Assembly (NCBI GenBank): GCA_032622095.1
Contig: CP136068.1
Coordinates: 132,811,989 to 132,875,988, forward strand
DNA length: 64,000 nucleotides
Direction of reading: 5' to 3'
Origin: Siphonodentalium dalli
Taxonomy: Eukaryota; Mollusca; Scaphopoda; Gadilida; Siphonodentaliidae
In this document: positions 32,625 to 44,885 of the stretch, one piece after another
Layout of the letters: every line of letters begins with the position of its first letter
Numbering within the stretch: the first letter of the stretch is position 1
Program-made: the position numbers and the translations under genes
Notes under the pieces: model-generated
The model's input: only the letters and a program-made list of their open reading frames with translations
What the model was told of the DNA's origin: nothing
The model's database searches: none

Positions 32625-34410
32625 TTGTTCGACAAGGTATGGAGACAAGCACTTTAGTACAAACTTTCGAATATTAACATAAATGGTAAATTGCTCACAA
32701 TTATAAAAAATATGTACACTAACATTAAGTCGAAAGTTAGATTGGGCGATCAAATATCCGATTGTTTCCCTTGCTTATCTGGGATAAGACAAGGTGGAAA
32801 CTTATCACCCCTGTTATTCTCGCTTTATCTGAACGATCTGGAAGATTTTCTTAAGTCAGAAGGTGGTGAAGGACTAATTAAAATGTCAAGAGATATTGAT
32901 ACTCACTTGAAGATGTACGTCAAATTATTCATTATCTTATACGCAGATGACACCGTTCTCATGGCTGAAACGCCATTAAAATTGCAGAAGGCACTGAACA
33001 GTTTTCACAAGTATTGTAAGAAATGGAAATTGCATGTCAATATTGAGAAAACGAAAATACTGTTGATATCCAAAAAAAGCTTGCCAAAGAATAGAACATT
33101 TTTATATAACGGTAAAGAAATTGAAGTAGTAAAGAATTTTAACTATCTTGGTATTATACATACTAAATCAGGTTCATACAGTACTGCAAAGAAGACTCTG
33201 GCAGGTAAAGCAACTAAATCAATGTATTCTATCATTTCTAAGTCGAGAATCCATTGTTTATCAGTTAAAAACATGTTCGAGTTGTTTGATGCACAAGTTT
33301 TACCGATTATGCTGTACTGTTGTGAAGTATGGGGGTCAGGAAATAATGAGATTTTTGAAAATATCCATAGAAAATTTCTGAAACATGTTCTCCACCTGAA
33401 ATCATCTACCCCAAATTATATGTTATACGGTGAGAGCGGCAGATTGCCAATAGAGTACACAGTCAACCTGCGTATTGTGAAATACTGGATGAAAGTTATG
33501 AATATGAAACAAGGTCGATTTTGTAAGATTTTGTATCAATTGGCCCTCAAGGTTTGTGAAGCTATGCCCGTAAAGTTCAAATGGATAGAGAAAGTTAAAG
33601 ATATTCTAACAAAATCTGGGCAGATTCATTTGTTAAGTGTGGCATATATTACATGCCCAGAACAAATGGCACTTTATTTTAAATGTAGTCTGAATAGTCA
33701 ATTCCGTGGCATCTGGTTATCTAACATTGAAAACTCTAGTCGAGGCAGTACTTATAATATATTCAAACATGATATACATTTCGAAAAATATTTTGACCAT
33801 TTGGATACTAGGAACGTAATAACTCTTTGTCAATTCCGTACTTGTAATCATCGCTTGCCAATAGAGAAAGGTCGATGGAATGACACCAACATATTCCATA
33901 GACTATGTCCGCTGTGCACTAAAAGACATATTGGAGACGAACTGCACTACTTATTAGAATGTAAATGTTTATGTGAGGCCAGACATCGCCTCTTGCCTAG
34001 CAAATATACCAGCATAGAACATGCAACTATTAATATTTTAGATGACATTCTGAATTTGGAAGATGTGGCTTGTCTGCGCAGACTATGTTCATTCATCCGA
34101 CTGATAAATCTTAAGTTAAATGATATTGACTAATATGCAGTTTGTTGTTGTGGTTGTTGTTGTTGTTGTTGTTGAATATAACGATGAAAATGATACTGGC
34201 GATTGTGACGACGAGTAAACGAAGACGTTAACGTGATGACAACGAAGACGGTGATACTGATGACGACTGCCATGATGTTGATAATGATGACGATGAGGGA
34301 AGTTCGTGTATATATTGTACATATGCTGCAACATTCTCAATCTTTTGTATATATCTTCTAATTGTATCTCAATATCTATTTGATAAGAGAATAAACGTAT
34401 TTGGTGGATT
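32625..34410 (+). mobile_element. 5'-truncated non-LTR retrotransposon (LINE, CR1/jockey-like) with reverse transcriptase
   Basis: The plus strand encodes the C-terminal part of a LINE ORF2. Visible are FDKVW (32628-32642), LSGIRQGGNLSPLLFSLYL, the catalytic ILYADDTVLM, the KWKLHVNIEKTKIL segment and NFNYLG, then a C-terminal region ending in a zinc-knuckle-like CPLCTKRHIGDELHYLLEC. An open frame runs from 32691 to the TAA at 34131-34133. Just upstream, in the same frame, a TAG at 32655-32657 stands where relatives usually have Trp (L-W-YKL), so the copy is inactive by one change besides its 5' truncation. A (TTG)n run follows, and an AATAAA lies near 34390. The endonuclease domain is absent. 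Confidence 0.88.
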
Positions 34411-35084
34411 TTACGAGTCATGTGTCTCCAAAAGAACACATCTCATCTAATAACTATGATACACTCACATATTCACTCCGACACATATTCCACCGACACA
34501 TTTATGTCATATGTCATTTCTACACAATTTTGTTTGAGATAAAATTTAGAACATACTGCGTACGTTTGTTCCAAGAGTGAGACGTTCGTTCGTAGTGAGG
34601 CTATCTGCAGTCGTCGATCAGGTAGACACAACGCCGCGGTCGGATTATCCAATCAATGTGATTTTACAATGGAGAAGTTTCGCAAAGCTCATGGATAGAG
34701 ATACGAACACGTTTACTTTCATCAAGTTCTAACTGTAGTCGTGATGTCCTAATCGTCACAACGACCAGGGTGTCAATTTCTTTGATTTGCCCAAAAATTT
34801 CATTTAAAGATTCAGACAGTCTGTCAATTAGTTTTCCTTTATCTTAATTAAAGCCATCACTTATCGTGCCAATAATAAAACAATATTGCGTGCGCTATTC
34901 TTAGTATGGTGGATCGTGTAAAGCGAAAACCTCACTGCACATGACAGCATGTAGCTATATGTGTCACCGTATTCAATAATCTGACTCATCGTCGTCATTG
35001 GTTTGCGAAATGAGATGTTTCGCAACTCATGGATATGGTAACGACTAGATACATACGTTCAATATGGAATATTATTAGGGACAC

Positions 35085-35320
35085 TTCCTAATGGCGCGCC
35101 GAAAGCTACAAAAGCAACAATACGTGCGCCATAAGTCGCGCGCCGAAAGCACCAGAAGCAACAATAAGCAACATAATCGACTAATTATTTTGTCACTTTC
35201 GGCGATTCCGGCGTGCACCAAAATCATGTGAAATGTGGTATGTTTTGGCGCGCCTCGAAAGCGGCAAAATATAATGTCGCATATTTTTGGCGCTTATGTC
35301 GCTTTCGGCGCACGAACTTG
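35085..35320. repeat. GCGCGCCGAAAGC-rich inverted repeats
   Basis: GGCGCGCCGAAAGC and CGCGCCGAAAGCACC occur on the left, and TCACTTTCGGCG, GGCGCGCCTCGAAAGC and CGCTTTCGGCGCACG on the right, giving opposing copies of a GCCGAAAGC motif around AT-rich DNA. Probably a diverged foldback element. Confidence 0.5.
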
Positions 35321-35852
35321 ATATGAACCTTGACGACCCAAAAGCAGTTGAATTAAACACAATTATAACACATTTTCCGAAACCTGGTGATGAATAAACA
35401 AACTTTCCAGAGTTCGCCGGTAAGGAAGTTTCTTGTGTTCATTTGATCGATAGACTGTTTCCTTGGATTGTAACTTAAATTAACCCTCTGTGTTGAGAAA
35501 GAATACTAATGTGGCGTTGTTTTTTTTTTTGGCAATAAATATCAAAATGAATTGACATTCTAGTTATGTAATATAAAACCGTCTTCGTGATTGCTTTTGT
35601 AAATGATTTACAAAAGCACGCATGCAGACTGTTCTACATATGTACCGCATGCACGTGGCTTCTAACGATACTACCAAGATTCATTAAAACATTCGCGGTT
35701 ATCAGTTCAACATATTTTATTTTAATATGTGTGTGAATACACTTGTGTTAAAGAGGTTACTGAAAGTCGCTTTTTCATTTAGTTACTTACTGCGATAAAA
35801 ATCTACCACGCATTATCAATATGTTTTGGTTCATATATGCATGTATACTTAC

Positions 35853-35898
35853 AGCATCTGTTCAATGCTTATACTGGAATATGTCATCCGGGTCTTGG
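35853..35898 (-). CDS. Possible small terminal exon after the thrombospondin module
   Basis: This 46 bp segment is flanked by a strong acceptor (TTTTCCTTTTCAG) and a strong donor (GTAAGTATAC). In the phase left by the thrombospondin exon it reads Pro-Arg-Pro-Gly-stop; another frame is open throughout. The evidence is only the splice-site quality, so it may be spurious or non-coding. Confidence 0.2.
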
Positions 35899-36334
35899 CT
35901 GAAAAGGAAAATGGCATGAACTCTCTACGTAATTTTCAAGAACATCTCTCGCATAATTCACTACTACTGATAAAAATTACGAATAGTGTACGACGTCACT
36001 AGAATTTGCGTTATTTCTATCATGTGTCGTTTGCCACATCCGTAGTAACGATTACGTTGTCGAGAAGCCAAACATGGGTTCGCGAGCTTTGCTTGTAATC
36101 ATCGAGCCAATTGATGACTATGTCATGATAGCAACATAATTAAGTACAAAACAATCGCAGCAAATACAACCATATCACCTTAGTGCGATTGTCAAGAAGT
36201 TTAAACGGCACAATATTCACACAAACTGACTCGAAGTTTTCAATTCTGCGAACATATTTTTGGACTGTCCAAAATTTAAAGACTACTATCAGCTATTAAC
36301 AGTGTAGTGCATTATGCGAAAGACGTCAAATATA

Positions 36335-37053
36335 TCTATTATATATTTTGGAAGATCTGTGTGTCTGTGTGTGTGTGGGTGTGATCGCGATGGACTCGAA
36401 AACGACCGAGCCGATTTCGATGAAACTTGGTATGTGGGGGGTATTTTCTGTCGGGAAGTGGCATAGGCCTATTAATGTTCAGATCCGAGCTCAACTTTTC
36501 ACGTGCCGAGGTCAAATCTGTTTTTACGCCGTTTTGCGCTAATATATTTCAGTTCGGTGCTCACAAATCGATTCGATATAGCGCGAATAATAAATTGCCA
36601 GTCATATAATTTGCACGGTTAGAATCTGTGGCGCTTCATCTTTCCAATGATGTATCACACGCCTGTGTACGTTTAAAGTTTCTACCTTAATTATCGGGAA
36701 GAAGGCAGGACCATGCTTCGCTCATCGAAAAACATTGCGTAAATATATTATGCCATCAACAGTTCGTGACGTGATCGCGTTAACTCTTAACCGGCCGATG
36801 TCGCGTTAACTCATCACCGGCCGAGGTATCCGCAAATGACATTGTGCTATATATCTCGAAAACGGGTGTAGCTATCGACTTGAAATTTGGTATGTGTATG
36901 TATCTTGCCCCGGATACAAATTTTATCGGGTCGCCGAGTCCGTGCGACGCCAGCTTCGCGCATGCGCAGACCAGATCTCGAAAACGGGTGGAGCTATCGA
37001 CTTGAAATTTGGTTTTTGAATAGCCCGGACGAAGTCGGGTCACCTTCTAGTAT
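36335..37053 (-). mobile_element. R1-family repeat, full copy on minus strand
   Basis: Read on the minus strand it starts ACTAGAAGGTGACCCGACTT, passes GCGCATGCGCGAAGCTGGCG and GGCCGGTTAAGAGTTAACGC, and ends with CACACAGATCTTCCAAAATA and TATAATAGAT. It matches 23606-24338 almost end to end, so the element is about 720 bp. Confidence 0.65.
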
Positions 37054-37199
37054 CTATATATTTGCGAATATATGTATGTGTGTCTCTGTTATATCGATAT
37101 TCGCTGGGGACCATGTAGATGGCTCCAAAGGGTCAAACAAGGGTAACTTTTAACGATGAATATAATGGTGCAGGTTAATATTTTCTAAAGGACGCTATT

Positions 37200-37600
37200 G
37201 GCGTCAGGGACAGAAAAAAAGAGTGTTGAACTAACTGTATGACATTGTCTGGTCGCCGATTTCCACCAAACTTATACATAGTCATATCCATGCTATGAGC
37301 TAGGAGTATAATGGTGTGGTTTAAAGATGCCAAAAGTGGCGCCGTTCGAGTCACGGTTTTTGAGGGGCACCTAACTGATAAGTTTTAGCGCCGATTTCTG
37401 ACAAATTGATATATATGCGATTAATATAACTGTTCGGTTTAAAGACGACAAATTGGTGCCGTTTGGGTCAGGGGTGGTGAGAGGAGGGGCACGTATATTT
37501 CCAGCAAACTTTTGTCGCCGTTTTTCAGCATCTAGTTATATAATCGTCATCTATACATGACATATAATGATGTGTGTTTAAAGGCGGTGTCGTAGCTAGG
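37200..37600. repeat. Inverted relatives of the 135 bp dimeric repeat
   Basis: On the minus strand: GTGGCGCCACTTTTGGCATC-like and ATCGGCGACCAGACAATG blocks, plus GCCCCTCCTCTCACCACC. These correspond to the 5.5-7.4 kb array; two to three units are present. A further single piece lies at about 39060-39320 (GTCGCCGACTTCACCAAACT). Confidence 0.55.
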
Positions 37601-38194
37601 GTCCATGTGGACAGGAGGCCATCATAATTCAGGGATAACATATGTTATCGGCAATTATTACCAAAAACAAAATAGATGTAGACATCCACATGAGTCTAAT
37701 TGGGTGGTTCAAAGTTGGGATAGCGGTGCCATGATTAGATACATGTACCTACGTCATAAATTGCTCTAACTGTCAAGATTAATTTTTTCTATATTTTCCA
37801 AAGATACCATCAATCTTTGTATTGGACTATTGAACTCTCCCACAACTGGATATCGAAAAGATTCGTTTTCTAGACCTCAACAACATTAATGGTGACCGAA
37901 TTAAGTCATTTGAACACTTATATATTCAACTATATGTTGACGGGTACATATTGAGCTAGCAAAAACTGATATATAGCTCATTTGCTATGTCTTAATAGGT
38001 GCAGTTATCTATATAGGCGAAGAAATCGGCGATAACTCGCTTCGACGTGAGACATTTTGCTGCATTTTTCGAGCAATTTGCGACGTAAGTGCCCACATTG
38101 AGTCGCTTTGGGAATGGGGAGCTGGGGACACCAGAATTGATAAAACCTTGTTGTCATTTTGATCAAGGTTACGGAAGGTTAATGAAAGGTCAAC

Positions 38195-38320
38195 TCGGAT
38201 GTAGTTCTACTATGGGTATAAACTTTAACCATTGAAATACCATTCAAACGTTTTACCCATAGTAGAAACGTGTTACCCACGGTCGGACTCCTGTTCACAC
38301 ACAGTAGGGTGTACATCACA
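38195..38320. repeat. Dispersed repeat with ACTATGGGTATA motif
   Basis: GATGTAGTTCTACTATGGGT, TTTACCCATAGTAGAAAC and ACACAGTAGGGTGTA are shared with 49630-49770, where GATGTAGTTCTACTATGGGT and CCACAGTAGGGTGTAAAT occur in the same order. A two-copy dispersed repeat of about 130 bp. Confidence 0.6.
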
Positions 38321-38394
38321 AATATATTATATAGCATGTTTGTACACAGTACAATAGGGAGTCATGGTATACAACTGCTTATAATCCATGTATG

Positions 38395-38515
38395 TGAATT
38401 ACGTTTATGGTGCCAATTTGTGTATTAAACTTATGAGAATAACTCTTTGAGCAAGAGTTTTCTCTATTCCCATCAAATATCCAGATCGGAGGATTTAAGT
38501 TCAACATCACTTTAA
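38395..38515 (-). mobile_element. Dispersed repeat C, short fragment
   Basis: On the minus strand, TTAA (38512-38515) is followed by AGTGATGTTGAACTT, a gap, then GATGGGAATAGAGAAAAC and TTCTCATAAG, matching the first 120 bp of repeat C. Confidence 0.5.
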
Positions 38516-39662
38516 CATGGACATCGCCGGGTCACCCTGTTATTATCAAATATAATCTGAACAATTAGTCTATGTTTTTGTGTGTCCCGGGAAGTAATAT
38601 AATGCATCAAACATTACTGTTCATCAACTTAAGAATCGTGGTTGTATATTTTGGCATATAAATATAGTCTGTTCCTTTCTTGAAATCTTCCGATGATCAA
38701 CACGTGATTATACGATTTCAGGTAAACAACCGGCGTGTATAACTTGATTAAATGGTTTGCGGGGGCTGAGTCTCAGACCATACATCGGCGTAATCCATCA
38801 ATTGCTCAACTGTTTGTTTATAACATTACTGGCACTGTAATAGTACTAATTACATAACTAAGATTTTAAAACGCGATGTCCCGCAATGGAATAGTTATCA
38901 ATAATAAAAGAAAGAACAAATATTTGGCATTGTGAATGATAACTATTTAGACAAAAATGTACATTTTTTTTGTTAAACGATAGAAACATATTAAACGATT
39001 TTGTTACTTTTTAATATTACAGGTACATTTTAACTTTTTAAACTGATAGTGTACTTTAAATTTTGCGGTCAAGGTGTAGGCAGGGTGAAGGGAGAACCCA
39101 AAATTGATAAAGCATATTTTCGCCGAATTTCCTAGACACTTGGATACACATGTATGCGTCTCAGGTATACATGTGCGTAGATCACATTGGGTGGTTTAAA
39201 GTTCTCAAAATGGTATTGTCCAAGTCAGGAAAGGAAGTCGGGGGCACCATGTTGCTAAACGTGTCGCCGACTTCACCAAACTTATCAATTGTCATCTCCA
39301 TGATATGAAGTATTTATATCATGCAATAGTGTAAATAATCCGCATCAGTCCGGTCACCAAATAAGTTAGGAACGTGGTTAATCTTTGGATTGATAGTGAG
39401 ATAAGAATTATTCATCCAAATTATTACGTATTTTTATTAACCGATAGAAAACAGCCTCGATGTACGACGGCAAACCATGCTAGAAAGAACTAATGGTCAT
39501 ATGTTCACCACATTAATTTATTATACAATTGAGCGAAAAACATGTACGATAATACCTAGTTTTGCTATAAATATCCTGGAAGCGTTTAGACCATGCGCGA
39601 AATATTCAAGACGTTTCCTATAGTACACTATGTCAGTATTGTGTATATACTCAGTTACTCAC

Positions 39663-39824
39663 ACAAGCCCCTTCATTACAGGGCGTAATTTTTCTCAAGT
39701 CTGCTCCGATGCAATCTGCTTCCTCGCTGGTTGGCGTTGTGTTGCCACAGTATCTCTGTTCTGTCATAAATCCATCACCACACGTGACATCGCATTCGAT
39801 GACACTCCACTCAGACCAGACTGC
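39663..39824 (-). CDS. Thrombospondin type 1 repeat exon
   Basis: A phase 0-0 exon of 54 codons reading AVWSEWSVIECDVTCGDGFM, then EQRYCGN, ADCIGADLRK and PCNEGAC. The WSEWS start, C-x3-CG, and the six-Cys spacing identify a thrombospondin type 1 module, normally extracellular and often binding glycans or matrix. Acceptor ATAGTGCAG, donor TGT|GTGAGTAAC. It may belong to the gene that starts with the PAN-like exon at 48434, about 8.4 kb upstream on the same strand. Alternatively it belongs to a separate gene. Confidence 0.8.
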
Positions 39825-40371
39825 CTGCACTATAAGTATAGGTTACAGATATAATTATACCACCTAAAATAACACGAGAGAGGCGTCATGTCATGTTCAT
39901 GGATATTGTGCACATTAGCCAGGATCAGTCACACGGACGTCTAACTCGTGACGTGTGTTACTATTGTATTTCTATGGGAATCACTGAACTAAATGGTTTC
40001 CCATAGACGACAGTGTTAACGTTTCGGTCAAATTCACTGAATTGAAGCCTGCAGGCCACTCCAGTTATGTTTACCCAGCTAGATTGACACCAGTTGATCA
40101 CGAAAATGCAAGAAAAATCAAAGGTAATGTGTTTACTTTTTAAAATAAATCCCCAAGTGTACGACAGGGCTATCCCACAGCCAAATTTTATCTGAGAAAA
40201 AAAAAACAGAACTACAGCAGCTAACTAATTAAATTTCCCACTCACAAAAATCCATTTCCCCATTAATTCACCGGTTTAAATTATTTAGATATGATGTACA
40301 AATCAAATAAACAATATTTCATCCTTTAATAACGTGCCACATGTATCAGGTGAAGGTCAATCTTCAGTTAC

Positions 40372-40419
40372 CTTCACCACGGTGCACTCGCTCCCCGACT
40401 CTGGAACACATTTAGCTCC
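40372..40419 (-). CDS. Small Cys-containing exon upstream of the thrombospondin type 1 exon
   Basis: A candidate 48 bp phase 0-0 exon reads GAKCVPESGSECTVVK between an AATCAG acceptor and a GTAACTGAAG donor. Spliced to the next exon it gives ECTVVK-AVWSEWS, which resembles the linker before thrombospondin modules in other animal proteins. It is short, so chance is possible. An alternative acceptor (CCATAG at 40426) would change the phase. Confidence 0.4.
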
Positions 40420-40425
40420 CTGATT

Positions 40426-41870
40426 CCTATGGATATATGCACTCGGCGGAAAAGTCATATCATTTTGCGGCGCCAATCCGACATTTTGTTATATCGACCA
40501 GCGTCTAGTGAAACTTCTAGATAACAGTCAGATATACAGAAAGCGATACAAGAAGCCAAAACCGGCTTCAACCAAAATAAAAATAATAAAATTCCGCGCC
40601 GGCAAATCTCCGACTACACATACTGATCGGTCGTTCGATAAGCAACAGATTGAATTATTCCTCTTCGCTACACGTTTCGTAGAGATAGACGTTGACATAA
40701 AACTTCTGAACGGTACGTGTGCGTGTACTAGTAGGCGTCGTGATCACGTGAGTCAGGTGACTATCGTTGGCAATGACAACACACGCTACCAGTTATACGT
40801 ACGTGTGTCTGCTCCTGGCTATTGTTAAACAAACAAAGTTTTAACGTGTGTATATTAACCAGCTCTAATGACATTAGGGCAGTAGGGTGAAAATAGCCAG
40901 GTTTTTATCTCCGCACGTCACAGCTCGAACCTCTTGTATGTATATCTTAGATAAATGCAACAAATCTCGCCAGTTTCAATAGTTGACATTTAAGTGTTAT
41001 GGGTGCTCATGAACGCTGTTTCAAGGTTGTCGACAATTCGTAGTTCATCTAAGCACCTGATAAAACTAAGCCCCCCCCCCCCCCACGTATTGTTCTCCAA
41101 ATACATGTATATGAGTTGCATTGCTATCAAATATGGCACATGTACTCTCTATCGGAAAACTAATCAGTTATGTTCATGATGGCCACGTGGGTAGTTTAGA
41201 GCCCGAGTGCGTTCTAATTTTAAAGGACAAATGACATTTTTCAGAACTCACAGCAATTATTCAGAGCACAAAAAATAATATCGCGCATAAATTTGTCTCC
41301 ATTTTAATAAAATCCACCAACACATTTAAAGAAACTGTACGAAATGCGCTTTTTATCGTCATTACATATACATCATGACGTGAAATATCCCTTCTCTGCA
41401 GCCGATACTGGTGAATCGAAAACTAAAGTTAGCAACTCACGACCAATCAGAATGCGTGTACCAGACAAATATTCGACTTGAATTACAGTTATAGTTAGCC
41501 AATACCAATCATAGTGCTAAGTTCGTGGATTCTTCCCAACATGTCATGCACGTGACGTTGAACATGAGCGACTTCTGGTTAGCATTGTATTGCTTTTCAT
41601 GAACAGGCGTGTAACATAACAAAATTAAACAGATTCAGTAAAATTCCTCACTTTGCGCTAGCTAGCAGCTATTGGTTGATCGCACTGTATCTTCGATAAG
41701 GGTGATTGAGTTCGTATAGATTAGGGTGCATCATATTGATATCTTAATTAGTACCATCAACAGGATGTAGATGGAACTTGAGTGTTCAAATGAGTGTTCA
41801 GAGAATAATATGCCGATTCGAACAATTGATGAGGAGTATAGACAAAGTTGTTTGCTTAAAGTCCCACCTT
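40426..41870. other. Gene-free stretch, one unexplained open frame
   Basis: A plus-strand frame of 106 codons at 40508-40828 (ends YQLYVRVSAPGYC) has no domain I recognise and lies where the PAN/thrombospondin gene would have an intron. A C run lies at about 41071-41084. Nothing else seen. Confidence 0.4.
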
Positions 41871-41877
41871 TACTAAA

Positions 41878-43130
41878 ATTTGTTGTTGTCGTCGTTGTTG
41901 TTGTCGTCGTCGTTCCTGCAGTTGGTGTAGTTGTTTCTGTTGTTGTGGCTGCCTTTATTGTAGTTGGCGTTGTAGTTGCTTCTGTTGATATTGTCGTTTT
42001 TGCTGTTGCCGTCGCCGTTGTCGCTGTTGTCATTGTCGTCGTTGTTGCTGTCGTCGCTGTCACAGTTGTAGTTGTTGTCGAGGATGTTGATGTTGTCACT
42101 ATCGTCGTCTTTGTTGTTGTCGTTGTCATATATGACGTTGTAATTGCAGTTGTCGTTGTCGATGTTGTCGTCGTTGTTGTCGCTGTGGTTGTTGTAGTTG
42201 GAGTTGTTTCTAATGTTGTTGTCATCGTCATCGTTGTCGACGTTGTTGTCATCGTTGTTGTTGTTGTTGTCGATGTCGTTGTTGTGGTTGTTTCTTGCGT
42301 TGTTGTCATCGACGTCAGTGTCGTAGTTGTTGCTCTACTTGTTATCGCTGCCGTCGTTGTAATAGTTGCCGTAGTTGTTATCGCTGCCGTCGTTGTAATT
42401 GTTGATGTAGTTGTTGTCGCTGCCGTAGTTGTAATTATTGCTGTAGTTGTTGTCACAGCCGCCATTGTAATTGTCACTGTAGGCGTTATCGCTGTCGTCG
42501 TTGTAATTGTTGATGTAGTTATTGTCGGTGTCGTCGTTGTAATTGTTGCAGTAGTTGTTGTCGCTGTCGTCGTTGTAATTGTTGCAGTAGTTGTTGTGGC
42601 TGCCGTCGTTGTAATTGTTGCAGTAGGTGTTGTTGCTGCGGTCGTTGTAATTGTTACTGTAGTTGTTATCGGTGTCGTCGTTATAATTGTTGCAGTAGTT
42701 GTTGTCGCTGTCGTCGTTGTAATTGTTGCAGTAGATGTTGTTGCTGCGGTCGTTGTAATTGTTACTGTAGTTGTTGTCGCTGCCGCCGTTGTAATTGTTG
42801 ATGTAGTTGTTGTCGTCGTTATTGTTGTTGATGATTTTTTTGTCGTTGCATTTGTCGCGGTGAATGTCGTCGTCGTCGTTGTTGTTGTTGTTGTAGTCGT
42901 CGTTGTCGTTGTGATCGCTGTTGCTGATATTGTTTTCATTGTCGTTGATGTCGTTGTCGCTGTCGGTGGTGTGGTTGTCGCTGGTGTTGTTGCCGCTGGT
43001 GTTGTTGCCGCTGTCATTGTCGCTGGTGTTGTAATTGTTTCTGACTTTGTTGTTGTTGTCGTCACTGGTGTTGTCCCTGTCGGCGTTGTAGTTGTAGGTG
43101 TTGCTGTCGCCGTTGTTGTAATTGTGGTCC
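41878..43130. repeat. GTT/GTC trinucleotide minisatellite
   Basis: About 1.25 kb of GTTGTTGTCGTCG-type sequence. From about 42350 to 42800 it is organised in 36 bp units such as TTGTAATTGTTGCAGTAG + TTGTTGTCGCTGTCGTCG. It leaves long open frames on both strands (Val-rich on plus, Thr-rich on minus), as expected for a triplet repeat lacking stop triplets; these are not called as genes. Confidence 0.85.
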
Positions 43131-43393
43131 TTGACCCCCCTTTCAGTGACCCTGAAATGATTGTAATCCGTTCTCTTGGAGTCTGGTTATTGTATCTATT
43201 TTGACCTAAGAAATGAACAGTTTGTGCTCCTTCACAGAGAGAATGTATGTTTATGTATTTAGTTCGTCACCAGTCTGTCCAGCTTAAAGTAAACATGATT
43301 GTGCCGAGAGAGAAACTAGTCGAAGAGCTGCGTACACTACCGTATATTCCAAGTCATCTCAAATTATGTTGAGCATATGTCATATTTGAAATA

Positions 43394-44885
43394 ATATGCT
43401 TCTAACAAACCTTCAATCGGGATTCACACCGCAGAATATCACATTATTCCAGTTAACAGACGTTTACCATTATATGATATCTTCTCTGGAGAGAGGCAAA
43501 GAAATTATAGGCCTTTCTGTGATATCAGCAAGGCATTCGATAAGGTGTGTAATCGGGGCTTACTATTTGGGATGAAAGGAATGGGAATTGTCTGCCCAAC
43601 ATATGATATATTACAAAATTATTTGGACAATCGGCATCAGCGAGTAATCCTTTTCAAACTCGAATTCCTGTGGGAGGTGTCTCAGCTGGTGTCTCCCTGG
43701 GCTCTCTTCTTTTTTAGTCTACATTAATTATATTTTAGACAATGCTACGTGCCATGTATTCTTTGTGCCGATGGTACCTCTTTATGTCTATCCATTGAAG
43801 ACCCAGTTATTGCCGCAGAGGTAATCAACAACGATATTTTCGAATAGTCTCAAAAATGGCTAATGAAATTTAATCCCACGAAAACAGAATCACTTTTAGT
43901 ATTATAGAAAAATAACACAATCGACCACCCTCCCCTTCAGATATCGGGCAAGGATATTGTAGAAGTCGAAACTCACAGCCATTTAGGTCTTACTTTTGAC
44001 AGAGAAGAGACGGTACGTGTACGTGGAAAGAGCACATCACTGATATTGAAAATCGAGCCGCACGTCGAATACATACTGAGAAAGTATACATCATACGGGA
44101 CAGGAGAACGCTTGGGCGTATATACTTGTCATATATCCGTCCAGTAAATGCGAGGCTGCTAGATTAGTCACGGGAGCAACTAGAAGTTGCAGTAAAGAAT
44201 CAGTATTACGGGAAACCGGTTGGGGCACACTATTTAGCAGGAGAGAAAACTCTAAACTTGTGCAACTTTTTAAAATGATTAAGAGAACCACGCTCCCTTA
44301 CTTATATACTCTCGTTCCTATTGAATATGAAAGTCTAACAAATTATAATTTCAGACAAAATGGTCTCAGGACTCCCAGAGTTTACGCGACAAGATACGAA
44401 AATTCATTTCTTTCAGCAAAGGTCAAATCATGGAACAACCTTCCACCAGAGGCGAAGGAATGTGAATCAGTCTCTGACTTTATGAATTTTATTTTAACCG
44501 ATCGCATTGGATGTCAAAGTATTACTGCATGGGTGTATAGATATATCTTATACCAAAATTGCCGACATATTCATTGCCGTTCAAAAGTTCATCGACGATA
44601 CCAACAAATTTAACTGACAGTGACATTGTGCTCTCGTATACACATGCATGCCTGAGCTGTGACCTGACATGTGGGGCTGACATGCAGCAATTGACCACGG
44701 GATAGGTTGCGGGTGCTTGTGGAACCATGATGCAATATATATATATATACCAAGGAAATGGTCAACTATAAGAATTTTGGCTTACGGCCAAATCCTTTTC
44801 TCTAATGTTGAATTGTTAATGTCTTTATATTATGTCTTATGCGTGCTAGATCTTGAGAATAAAATATAGTTTACACTAATTCCAT
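43394..44885 (+). mobile_element. Degenerate LINE (reverse transcriptase pseudogene)
   Basis: Fragments of one reverse transcriptase are spread over three frames: LQSGFTPQNITLFQLTDVYH, then ISKAFDKV, then a region resembling palm and thumb segments (KFNPTKTESLLV, HSHLGLTFD), and finally the tail LVPIEYESLTNYNFRQNGLR with KSWNNLPPEAKECESVSDF. At least two frameshifts and several stops interrupt it, and the catalytic YADD box is not recognisable. A possible AATAAA lies near 44860. It is clearly older than the LINE at 32.6-34.4 kb and from another family. Confidence 0.75.

Larger units (their letters stand above)
34430..36334. other. No established gene
   Basis: Holds the GCCGAAAGC inverted repeats and the possible small exon at 35853-35898. 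The rest is AT-rich DNA with no coding signal I can support. Confidence 0.5.

Noticed and set aside
40508-40828. 106-codon plus-strand frame ending YQLYVRVSAPGYC
   Set aside because: No recognisable domain, no signal peptide, no support from context; kept only as a note.
41731-43204. Long open frames of 444 (minus) and 477 (plus) codons
   Set aside because: Both arise from a GTT/GTC triplet repeat that lacks stop triplets; low complexity, no domain, and opposite frames equally open.
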